NCBI GenBank assembly: GCA_035760665.1
Contig: DASTSN010000023.1
Coordinates: 1 to 17,304 of the forward strand
Source: DASTSN01 sp035760665
Lineage (GTDB): Bacteria; Bacteroidota; Bacteroidia; Chitinophagales; Chitinophagaceae
Length of the DNA: 17,304 nucleotides
Reading direction: 5' to 3'
Shown here: one piece after another, positions 1-7,634 of the stretch
Numbering within the stretch: the stretch's first letter is position 1
Layout of the letters: every line of letters starts with the position of its first letter
Translations under genes and position numbers: made by a program
The notes under the pieces: generated by a model
What the model was told of the DNA's origin: nothing
Database searches by the model: none
Seen by the model: only the letters and a program-made list of their open reading frames with translations

Positions 1-1296
<1,296 letters not shown>

Positions 1297-1384
1297 ATTT
1301 TTTTTCTTATACTCGCCTAACTTATCCCAATATGATCTTATTTAAGCTATCAGTCAATATCTATTGCTTATAGCTTACCTTTTT

Positions 1385-1494
1385 ATGGTGGTTTTCCCGA
1401 GGGTGTTCACCTCTTCCCATACCGAACAGAGAAGTTAAGCCCCTCATGGCCGATGGTACTGCGCCACAATGCGGGAGAGTAGGTAGCTGCCATA
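1385..1494 (+). rRNA. rrf: 5S ribosomal RNA
   Basis: The gene lies about 90 nt after the 23S end. Conserved 5S blocks are visible: CACCTCTTCCCATACCGAAC, AGAGAAGTTAAGCCC, CGATGGTACTGC and GGGAGAGTAGGT. The 5' end (TGGTGGTT) pairs with the 3' end (AGCTGCCA) to form helix I with wobble pairs, which sets the boundaries to within one or two bases. The length of about 110 nt is normal. It is the last gene of the rRNA operon and is followed at once by an intrinsic terminator. The 23S-5S spacer is AT-rich, begins with a T tract and holds no tRNA. Confidence 0.97.
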
Positions 1495-1501
1495 TTTATT
1501 G

Positions 1502-1529
1502 AACCCCCAGGTTTTCCTGGGGGTTTTTT
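1502..1529 (+). terminator. Intrinsic terminator of the rRNA operon
   Basis: A perfect 10-bp stem, AACCCCCAGG/CCTGGGGGTT, encloses a TTTT loop. The stem's last two T's begin a six-T run at 1524-1529. It starts 8 nt after the 5S gene, as expected for the end of an rrn transcript. Confidence 0.95.
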
Positions 1530-1820
1530 GTTTCTGGCTAGTCCTCTAGTTGTCTCTAAGCTCTGTTGCCTCATGGATTGCGCTTTTTTAACTTCGGTAA
1601 GGCCTATTTTGAGTGCCACAATCATTTCCAAAACCCCATGCACAGCTACTGTTCAATTTGCGTTTTATTTGGTTGGGTTAGTGAGCATTTGAAAAATTAG
1701 ATGGACAATGCGCTACCGACACATTGCCCATCTACGAGTGCTTATGTCATTTCCATAGGCCGTTTTCTTTTAGGATACCTTCCTCAGCTTACATTTTTCT
1801 GTCTCCAATTGATCAGTTTT
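1530..1820. other. Gene-free stretch between the rrn operon and the haloperoxidase gene
   Basis: This 291-nt stretch lies between two convergent transcription units. The short ORFs here either run into the 5S gene or overlap the haloperoxidase 3' end in a wrong frame, and their translations resemble no family I know. The only structure I see is the hairpin at 1699-1733, listed separately. No tRNA, IS end or repeat was recognised. Confidence 0.6.
1690..1734 (-). terminator. Probable intrinsic terminator of the haloperoxidase-like gene
   Basis: The inverted repeat arms AGATGGACAATG (1699-1710) and CATTGCCCATCT (1722-1733) flank an 11-nt loop. One more T-A pair at the base gives 13 bp. Read on the minus strand, the only imperfect position becomes a G-U wobble and the stem is followed by ATTTTTC. 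Read on the plus strand, the same position is an A-C mismatch with no T run. The structure therefore suits the minus-strand gene that ends about 90 nt upstream at 1821. Confidence 0.6.
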
Positions 1821-3215
1821 TTATTTATGAAATTTTACTTTTCTGTCAACATTTTGGGCTGTCTTTATGCCTTGCTTAACGCCTTCTTCCACTGCATGAC
1901 GGGTGTGAATACCGCCATACACTCTTGAAATGGCGATATCATTGGCCAATGAGTAAAATGATTTGTAGCTGTAACTGCCTAAATCGACTGTGTTACCATC
2001 AATAATGGCCTGTTTTCCCTCGTAAGTGGCGTTGGTGAAATGCACATGTTCACCAAAAATAGTTGTGAGTGCATGGGCAAACGAACCTGCAAAGGTGGCG
2101 TGGTTTGCCGGGAAATCCGAATAGGGCGGCGTGGGTATTAGCGGCTTCCACCAGGTGTTCGGATCGTTGGAGGGTTCAATCACCCGGCGAATAAACTGGA
2201 AGGGCCGTTCCTGCATGAAGAAAAATTTCGCTTTCATAGAACCAATAGTGGCATCGAACAGGCTCATGCCGGTTTTTGCAAATGCATAAGCTGTGATATC
2301 AAGGGCCGGATCAAGTTGTTCAATTATTTGCTTAAACACAGCAACATAACTGGCTCCACCCGGATAACCATTCACCAGCGGATCGTCGTAGTATTTTGCC
2401 AGGTGTTTTTGCTCATACGTGAGATTTTTTGAAATATCATATACTTCCTGGAAATCTTTATAATAAGCCGAGTTTTTATCTACATCATTATATGTATACG
2501 GCTTCGAAGTAACATCATCAATGCTGCCGGGCACCATTGTGCGGGTATCACCCCAGTATGCAAGACCGTTGGGCATCACCGGATTATTATTTTCGGGCCA
2601 CCATTTTCCAGGGTCATGATTGGTTAATACCAGCGGCTGCCAGGAAGACCAGGGATGATCCGTTGCTGCCCATTGAGCAATTTTTTGGGCAACAGCTTTT
2701 CCAAATGCTTTTGACCGTTCGAAAATCGCTGCGTTATTAATTGCTTTTGCATAATCCGCATTTAACTGGTCTTCCATATTTTGTACGGCACTACTGGTAG
2801 CCGGCGTGAATGTGAAGAGTTGCCTGGTTATTTCGGCCAGGGCGGCATTTGCACAAGTAGGCCAGTGATAAGCTTTCCCGGGTTCTGTTTTAGGCATTTC
2901 TGGCATTTCGTTCAGTTGCCCATGAAGACTTTTGTAAGATGGCATCCCGGGCACCACGGCCTCATACAATGCAACGCCTGAGTATGCCATGTACCTGCCT
3001 GCATTGACGCCATAAGATACAGGTGGAGAAAACAACAATGACATCTGGGTTTCCAGCCATTTCTTCACTACATCCGCCGAATAGTTTTTGGTTTGCTGCA
3101 GATGGCCATGCGTATCATTATTTTTTTCAGGTACTAACCATTTTTTCTGGCAGGAAATACCAATGATGGATATCCAGGCTAGCAGTAGAGCTGCGCAGAT
3201 CATTTTTTTTTGCAT
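1821..3215 (-). CDS. Vanadium haloperoxidase/PAP2-superfamily lipoprotein
   Basis: This is a 464-residue exported protein of the vanadium-dependent haloperoxidase/acid phosphatase superfamily, whose members bind vanadate or phosphate in a helical-bundle active site. Three pocket motifs occur in order. The first is KFFFMQERP (K330, R337, P338), matching KxxxxxxRP. The second is FPANHA (H372), in place of the usual PSGH. The third is SRVYGGIH (R431, H437), matching SRxxxGxH. The N-terminus MQKKMICAALLLAWISIIG, followed by ISC, reads as a lipoprotein signal with C22 as the lipidated residue, though Gly at -3 is unusual for a lipobox. I chose the ATG at 3215 because a start at 3260 would put 15 residues before this signal peptide. 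Actual haloperoxidase versus phosphatase activity cannot be decided from sequence, and the serine and glycine of PSGH are missing. It is monocistronic and divergent from the LytS/LytTR pair. Confidence 0.85.
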   Translation of the reverse strand: MQKKMICAALLLAWISIIGISCQKKWLVPEKNNDTHGHLQQTKNYSADVVKKWLETQMSLLFSPPVSYGVNAGRYMAYSGVALYEAVVPGMPSYKSLHGQLNEMPEMPKTEPGKAYHWPTCANAALAEITRQLFTFTPATSSAVQNMEDQLNADYAKAINNAAIFERSKAFGKAVAQKIAQWAATDHPWSSWQPLVLTNHDPGKWWPENNNPVMPNGLAYWGDTRTMVPGSIDDVTSKPYTYNDVDKNSAYYKDFQEVYDISKNLTYEQKHLAKYYDDPLVNGYPGGASYVAVFKQIIEQLDPALDITAYAFAKTGMSLFDATIGSMKAKFFFMQERPFQFIRRVIEPSNDPNTWWKPLIPTPPYSDFPANHATFAGSFAHALTTIFGEHVHFTNATYEGKQAIIDGNTVDLGSYSYKSFYSLANDIAISRVYGGIHTRHAVEEGVKQGIKTAQNVDRKVKFHK

Positions 3216-3364
3216 AAGAGTAAGTTTAAAGGTTGAATGATTGGTAACAGTCCGTACCAAAATAGAAACAACATGACTTTTATTAAATTATAATCGCTTA
3301 ACGAGCTTGTTTTACTGTAATAAAGCACCCGATGAAGGGTTGTGGTTTACGAAAAGTAAAAATG

Positions 3365-3410
3365 GTTGTTTGTCTGCGAGAGTATGTCGTTCGTCATTTT
3401 TTAGGGTTTG
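3365..3410 (+). promoter_or_regulatory. Candidate LytTR-type direct repeat and weak promoter before the kinase gene
   Basis: Two 9-mers, GTTGTTTGT (3365-3373) and GTCGTTCGT (3386-3394), agree at 7 of 9 positions and start exactly 21 bp apart, two helical turns. Both contain GTTnGT, the core of the described LytTR-domain consensus [TA][AC][CA]GTTN[AG][TG], but their first positions fit poorly. Just downstream, TTAGGGTTTG (3401-3410) resembles a Bacteroidota -7 element (TAnnTTTG) with one extra base. This arrangement could be an autoregulatory site, but motifs this short are common by chance. Confidence 0.25.
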
Positions 3411-3448
3411 GCAGAAGCATTTTAGCGGTTTAATTACTTACCTTGTAA

Positions 3449-4561
3449 ATGATGAATTCATTCCTGACGTACGAGTTTATTTTTTCGCCGCGCTATCATG
3501 TCTGGCGGCACATCGTTTATTGGGTAATAGACATTCTCATTTGGACCACATTCTGGACATTAACCATCCATACCTTTTGGCACAACCTGTTTAAAATGGC
3601 CGTATGGATGCCAGTGTTTTTGATGTATAGTTATCCGCTGGTGTATTGGGTGGTACCTAAAATTTTGCTGAAAGGAAAATTCATCCGGTTTGCGCTCATT
3701 ATTCTGTTTTGGGGTATTTTGGGATGGTACATCAATAAATTTTATCGTTTATATGTTTTTATCCCTGCACAGTTGACTATGCATTTTCCAAACGTGGTGC
3801 AGAATAGTTCTGAACCAGCGGGATATTTATGTATCACCACCACCACCTCCGGTATTGTCATTTTTGCCATCTTCAAACAATGGATACAAAAGCAACAGCA
3901 ATGGATGCAGGCACAACAAGAAAAAGTAACGGCCGAACTACAGTTGCTGAAAGCGCAGGTGCATCCGCATTTTTTATTTAACACACTTAATAATATCTAT
4001 TCATTTTCACTGGAAAATTCTCCCAAAACACCCCAGCTGATTTTAAAATTGTCTTCGCTGCTGAGTTACATGCTCTATGATTGTAAATCAGAGGAGGTAA
4101 GGCTGGAAAAAGAAGTGGAGATTATGAAGAATTACATTGAGCTGGAAAAAGAACGCTATGCTGATAAAATAGATATATCGTGGAGTATAGAAGGTGAATT
4201 GAAAGATCAGTTTATTGCACCGCTGCTGATTTTACCTTTTTTGGAAAATGCCTTTAAACATGGCGCTTCAGAGCAAATTGAAAAACCATGGCTCGGCGTG
4301 GATCTGTCGTTGACAAACGGGGTATTAAAATGCAAGATCACCAATAGTAAAAACGAATACGCCGAACATCGAACAACCGGGATCGGTATCCATAATGTAC
4401 AAAAACGTCTTGGCTTGCTCTACCCGGGCAGGCATGACCTGAAGATTAAAGATGAGGGTGATTTTTTTGTTGTGTCATTAATGATCAAACTGGCTGAGCC
4501 CGAGGCAGTGTATACAATGTCAATTGCACCGCCGGCTGTTTCACAAAGCATTTCGGTATGA
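3449..4561 (+). CDS. LytS-type membrane sensor histidine kinase
   Basis: This 370-residue kinase has the compact His_kinase layout (Pfam PF06580). The N-terminal third is hydrophobic with about four membrane segments (roughly 21-42, 50-71, 79-96 and 126-143) and no recognisable extracellular sensor domain. A glutamine-rich, likely coiled-coil linker (about 146-170) leads to the phosphoacceptor motif HPHFLFNTLNNI, with H174 the family's conserved histidine. The ATP-binding part follows: N-box LPFLENAFKHG (N267) and G-box TGIGIHNVQKRL (311-322). It should autophosphorylate and pass phosphate to the response regulator encoded directly downstream; the stop overlaps that gene's start in ATGA. Two adjacent ATG codons (3449 and 3452) are equally possible starts. 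The signal sensed is unknown. Confidence 0.93.
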   Translation: MMNSFLTYEFIFSPRYHVWRHIVYWVIDILIWTTFWTLTIHTFWHNLFKMAVWMPVFLMYSYPLVYWVVPKILLKGKFIRFALIILFWGILGWYINKFYRLYVFIPAQLTMHFPNVVQNSSEPAGYLCITTTTSGIVIFAIFKQWIQKQQQWMQAQQEKVTAELQLLKAQVHPHFLFNTLNNIYSFSLENSPKTPQLILKLSSLLSYMLYDCKSEEVRLEKEVEIMKNYIELEKERYADKIDISWSIEGELKDQFIAPLLILPFLENAFKHGASEQIEKPWLGVDLSLTNGVLKCKITNSKNEYAEHRTTGIGIHNVQKRLGLLYPGRHDLKIKDEGDFFVVSLMIKLAEPEAVYTMSIAPPAVSQSISV

Positions 4562-5271
4562 AATTACGTTGTTTGCTGATCGATGACGAACTGCCGGCAC
4601 TGAAAGTGCTGGCAAGATATGTTTCTTCCATCAGCGATATGGAAATTGTGGGACAGTGCAGAAACGCAATTGAGGCATTAGGCGTGCTGCGGCAAAAAAC
4701 AGTGGACGTTATTTTTCTTGATATAAAAATGCCCCGCATTATCGGCACTGATTTTTTAAAAAACCTGGCCCAGCCGCCCAGGGTGATTTTCGTAACGGCG
4801 TACAGGGAATATGCTGTTGACGGGTTTGAGTTGGATGCGGTTGATTATCTTGTTAAGCCCGTTTCTTTTGAACGTTTTTTTAAAGCGATCACCAAACTCA
4901 ACCGGCTGATGGGCCGCGATGATTCAACGGCTGTGGCAAATGAAGAGGTTAATGCTCCGGATTTTATTTACCTGAAGGTGGACAGGGATATGAAAAAAAT
5001 TTTTGTGAATGATATTTTGTATGTTGAAAGCTGGAAGGATTATGTAAAAATTTATCTCACGGGAAACAGGTATATGCTGGTAAAACGGCCGATCAGTGCC
5101 ATCGAAAATCTTTTGTCTGAACATAAGTTTGTTCGGGTGCACCGGTCATTTATTGTTTCGTTAAGCAAAGTATCTGGCTACAATGCTCTTTCCGTTCAAT
5201 TGGGCCAAAAAGAAATTCCCATTGGCCGTTTATACAAGCAATCGATACTGGAACGGTTGCGGGGCCACTGA
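4558..5271 (+). CDS. LytTR-family response regulator
   Basis: A 237-residue two-domain regulator. Residues 1-120 form a receiver domain with acidic pocket D9/D10, phosphoacceptor D55 (in FLDIKMP), switch T80 and K100 (in YLVKP). After a short linker, residues about 136-235 form a LytTR DNA-binding domain, recognisable by ILYVESWKDYVKIYL and FVRVHRSFIVSLSKV. The start ATG overlaps the stop of the kinase gene by 4 nt, so the two are translationally coupled and should act as a pair. LytTR domains usually bind direct repeats with about 21-bp spacing; a candidate lies upstream of the kinase. The target genes are unknown, though the divergent haloperoxidase-like gene is an obvious one to test. Confidence 0.94.
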   Translation: MKLRCLLIDDELPALKVLARYVSSISDMEIVGQCRNAIEALGVLRQKTVDVIFLDIKMPRIIGTDFLKNLAQPPRVIFVTAYREYAVDGFELDAVDYLVKPVSFERFFKAITKLNRLMGRDDSTAVANEEVNAPDFIYLKVDRDMKKIFVNDILYVESWKDYVKIYLTGNRYMLVKRPISAIENLLSEHKFVRVHRSFIVSLSKVSGYNALSVQLGQKEIPIGRLYKQSILERLRGH

Positions 5272-5333
5272 TTGCCGGGTCTGTTAAATAGCATGCTTGG
5301 CTATTCCTGCTTAAATCTCCTATCGTGAAAATA

Positions 5334-7061
5334 TTACTGTATTACTCTGTAAACAGGGTATTGCAAATAAGCCGGCTCAAAGTAAGGAGAATGCTGAAAG
5401 ACAAAATTCAACTGTGCTCTTCCGTTTTTTGCAAAGGCACTGTCTTCCTGCCTGCGTTGCTCCAGCAATGCCTTCACCGTTGGATTTTGGTCCAGGTAAG
5501 CAGCAGCAATATCTTCAAAAGAATAAGCAGAATACCCTTCTTTCTGGCCAAGAATGGGGTCAAAGAAATTCCAGGCAAAATAGGAGTCTTCCCCCTGCGG
5601 TTCCAGTGTTTCTATTAAAAAGCGGTTCGCTGCCTGGTTAAGCGGAATGTAATAATCGCCTTTTCGGAAATTTATTTTTTCTTTGGTAATAGTCAACTGA
5701 ACGTTGCTATTAAGATGGTGCCCTTCGTATGGCTTTGAATAAGACTGGTACTTTTCAATGTGGTATATTTCCACTTCAATGGCCGTGTCTTTTGCGAAAG
5801 CCGTCATTTGCACATTATTCAGTTTTAGTCGTTCTATCACTTTCCACCATCCCTGGGGAATGATATAGGCAGCAGGCCTTTTTATGAATAGTTGAGGTTT
5901 GTAAACATTATAAAAAGGCACCGATGCTTCAAACGGCTTATTCCTGTCGTAATACAACCTTGGTAAACCGGAAACCTGGCTGGGTTTATGCCCGGCCGCA
6001 TAACCTTTAAAACTAATCGTCGCATGTTTCGATGTATCCAGGGTCCAGCTAACAGGAAATTCAGTTTGTGTTGTCATTTGTTGTTTTGTCTGCTCGCGTA
6101 ACTGTTTTATGCGGCGGCTGTTTTCGCTGGTAAATTGAATGAAACATTGCATTAGTGCATAGGTTGACTGAACCCGCTGGTCATAGGGTTTGAGCATGTG
6201 CGTTTCCGGTATAAAGGAAAAGGTGCTCCATAAGCTGCCATAACCGCTGCTGTAGCGCGGACTGTCAAAAAATTCATCCCACCCCTTTTCGGGTGTTTCA
6301 TCAAAATCGTTCACATAGGGTACCAGGTCATATCCTTTTTCTTTCATCAGTTGATAAAGGCCCGGCTCAAAGGTTTGATTCATAAATTCTCCCATTGCAC
6401 CACCGAGTTTATTATGCTGAGAGCAAATCAGGGTCATCACGTGCTGGTAGTCGGCGCCATCACTCACGTGGTTATCCACCATTACATCAGGGTCTACCAG
6501 GTGGAAAATTTTTGTAAAGGCCATCGCATCTTTGGAGTCGCATTTAATAAAATCCCTGTTCAGGTCGAGATTCTGGGAATTTCCCCTGAAGCCGAATGCT
6601 TCAGGCCCGTTTTGGTCAACCCGGTAATTGGTGCTGCGGTTCAGGCAGCCACCAATATTATAAACAGGTATGATGGCCAAAACAATATTATCCGGCAACC
6701 GGTATTTTTTATAGACTATGTCACGGGCCAGCAGCATGCTTGCATCAATCCCGTCAGGCTCTCCGGGATGTATGCCATTGATAATTAAAATGAGTCTTTT
6801 ATTTTTTTTCCGAAGGCTTTCGAAATTAAAATCTTTGTCGTTGGACACTGTTACAAGATGAAGGGGAAATCCGGCATCTGTCAGATCCATGGTTTGCATT
6901 TGTATCAAGCCGGATGTTTTGTCCAGCGCCTGCCACCATCGAATAATTTCGTCGTATGTCGGGGTTTTGGTTCCGTGGGATTGTTCAAATAATGTTTGCG
7001 GTACCTGGCCAACGCAGGAAAGGGTGAAACAAATATTCAGCAGCAGGATAACTATTCTCAT
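5334..7061 (-). CDS. Exported M14-family zinc carboxypeptidase-like protein
   Basis: A 575-residue protein whose N-terminal half fits the M14 metallopeptidase fold. The zinc ligands are in IHPGEPDG (H98, E101) and VDNHVSDGADYQ (H198). A likely substrate-carboxylate arginine is in NLDLNRDF (R169), and the likely general base is E286 in IPETHMLKPY. All expected catalytic residues are thus present. Residues 1 to about 19 are a signal peptide; C16 is preceded by TLS, a poor lipobox, so cleavage by signal peptidase I is as likely as lipidation. The C-terminal part (about 340-575) is an extension I do not recognise, probably beta-rich. It likely trims peptides in the periplasm or outside the cell; the substrate is unknown. 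It converges with the response regulator and starts only about 20 nt after the T tract of the rpsT terminator. Confidence 0.85.
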   Translation of the reverse strand: MRIVILLLNICFTLSCVGQVPQTLFEQSHGTKTPTYDEIIRWWQALDKTSGLIQMQTMDLTDAGFPLHLVTVSNDKDFNFESLRKKNKRLILIINGIHPGEPDGIDASMLLARDIVYKKYRLPDNIVLAIIPVYNIGGCLNRSTNYRVDQNGPEAFGFRGNSQNLDLNRDFIKCDSKDAMAFTKIFHLVDPDVMVDNHVSDGADYQHVMTLICSQHNKLGGAMGEFMNQTFEPGLYQLMKEKGYDLVPYVNDFDETPEKGWDEFFDSPRYSSGYGSLWSTFSFIPETHMLKPYDQRVQSTYALMQCFIQFTSENSRRIKQLREQTKQQMTTQTEFPVSWTLDTSKHATISFKGYAAGHKPSQVSGLPRLYYDRNKPFEASVPFYNVYKPQLFIKRPAAYIIPQGWWKVIERLKLNNVQMTAFAKDTAIEVEIYHIEKYQSYSKPYEGHHLNSNVQLTITKEKINFRKGDYYIPLNQAANRFLIETLEPQGEDSYFAWNFFDPILGQKEGYSAYSFEDIAAAYLDQNPTVKALLEQRRQEDSAFAKNGRAQLNFVFQHSPYFEPAYLQYPVYRVIQ

Positions 7062-7081
7062 GCAATAATTTTATTAAAAAT

Positions 7082-7112
7082 AAAAAAAGGCATCCGGTGA
7101 GGGATGCCTTTT
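7082..7112 (-). terminator. Intrinsic terminator of rpsT
   Basis: The arms AAAAGGCATCC (7085-7095) and GGATGCCTTTT (7102-7112) form an 11-bp perfect stem around a 6-nt loop. On the minus strand the stem runs into seven T's. It lies 18 nt past the rpsT stop codon and ends just before the start of the M14 gene on the same strand. Confidence 0.9.
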
Positions 7113-7130
7113 GCTAAAATATTTTATCGC

Positions 7131-7382
7131 TTATTTTGCGGTGTTTACTTTTTTCGTCAGCTTACTTTTCAGGTTGGCTGCTTTATTTTTATGAATCACA
7201 CCACGTTTTGCCAGTTTATCAATCATGCTAGCCACTTCCGGCAGTTTGTCTGCAGCCTCTTTACCAGCAGCAGTTTTAAGATCACGAATGGCATTACGGG
7301 TTGTTTTGCCATAATATTTATTTCTCTCGCGACGTTTGGCGGCCTGACGAACATCTTTTTGGGTTGCCTTGTGATTAGCCAT
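7131..7382 (-). CDS. rpsT: 30S ribosomal protein S20
   Basis: An 83-residue, very basic protein that binds 16S rRNA early in small-subunit assembly. The family signature is clear: MANHKATQKDVRQAAKRRER at the N-terminus, then NKYYGKTTRNAIRDLK, and the C-terminal HKNKAANLKSKL in which the conserved HKN-AAR/K block is visible. The length matches bacterial S20 (about 85-90). The start is the only reasonable ATG, with the invariant MANHK beginning. It is monocistronic: a perfect TACCTTTG promoter element lies 23 nt upstream and a strong terminator just downstream. It is divergent from sucA. Confidence 0.97.
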   Translation of the reverse strand: MANHKATQKDVRQAAKRRERNKYYGKTTRNAIRDLKTAAGKEAADKLPEVASMIDKLAKRGVIHKNKAANLKSKLTKKVNTAK

Positions 7383-7405
7383 GCTTCAAATTGAATTTAG
7401 GACGG

Positions 7406-7413
7406 CAAAGGTA
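7406..7413 (-). promoter_or_regulatory. rpsT promoter, Bacteroidota -7 element
   Basis: On the minus strand this reads TACCTTTG, a perfect match to the Bacteroidota sigma-ABfr -7 consensus TAnnTTTG. It ends 23 nt before the rpsT ATG, giving a leader of roughly 17 nt. No convincing TTG -33 element is seen at the expected 17-23 bp spacing. Confidence 0.7.
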
Positions 7414-7446
7414 AGGGTTCTGGATGTAAAATGAATATTTTCAGCA

Positions 7447-7463
7447 CAAATTTTTAAATTTGT
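7447..7463. promoter_or_regulatory. 17-bp palindrome between rpsT and sucA
   Basis: ACAAATTT and AAATTTGT flank a single central T, giving perfect 8-bp dyad symmetry. The one-base centre rules out an RNA hairpin of this form, so a dimeric protein operator is the natural reading. It lies about 34 bp upstream of the rpsT -7 element and about 130 bp upstream of the sucA -7 element. Its AT-rich composition makes chance a real possibility. Confidence 0.25.
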
Positions 7464-7570
7464 CAGCGTCCTTTTTTGTGGACCGGCAATGGCTGTTTTT
7501 GATGTCTTTTGCCAGTTTTGCAGCTTCCAAAACCGGCTTAATTTTCCTGAAAATCATTAAAATCGGCGGG

Positions 7571-7599
7571 TTGTTCTTCCAACTTTTGGGCGATATTTG
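7571..7599 (+). promoter_or_regulatory. Probable sucA promoter
   Basis: TTG at 7571-7573 and GATATTTG at 7592-7599 are separated by 18 bp. This fits the Bacteroidota -33/-7 arrangement (TTTG, about 19 bp, TAnnTTTG), with one mismatch in the -7 element. It predicts a start near 7606 and a leader of about 29 nt before the sucA ATG. Confidence 0.5.
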
Positions 7600-7634
7600 T
7601 ACAATAATTGTGATCATTTCAAATTTCCTTTCCA

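Noticed and set aside
1297..1384. Possible tRNA gene in the 23S-5S spacer
   Set aside because: The spacer is under 90 nt and AT-rich, with no TTCRA loop or acceptor-stem pairing.
1407..1643. Minus-strand ORF of 78 codons after the rRNA operon
   Set aside because: Its C-terminal half runs through the rrn terminator and the 5S gene, and the remainder matches no family I know. A decayed gene remnant cannot be excluded, but nothing supports it.
1701..1928. Plus-strand ORF of 75 codons
   Set aside because: It starts inside the hairpin at 1699-1733 and ends within the haloperoxidase gene on the opposite strand. The hydrophobic translation comes from AT-rich DNA.
5287..5305. AATAGC/GCTATT hairpin between the convergent response regulator and M14 genes
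   Set aside because: Only 6 bp and no T run on either strand, so it is too weak to call a bidirectional terminator.
7541..7554. ATTTTC/GAAAAT inverted repeat upstream of sucA
   Set aside because: Two-base loop, short AT-only arms and no positional relation to a promoter; expected by chance in AT-rich intergenic DNA.
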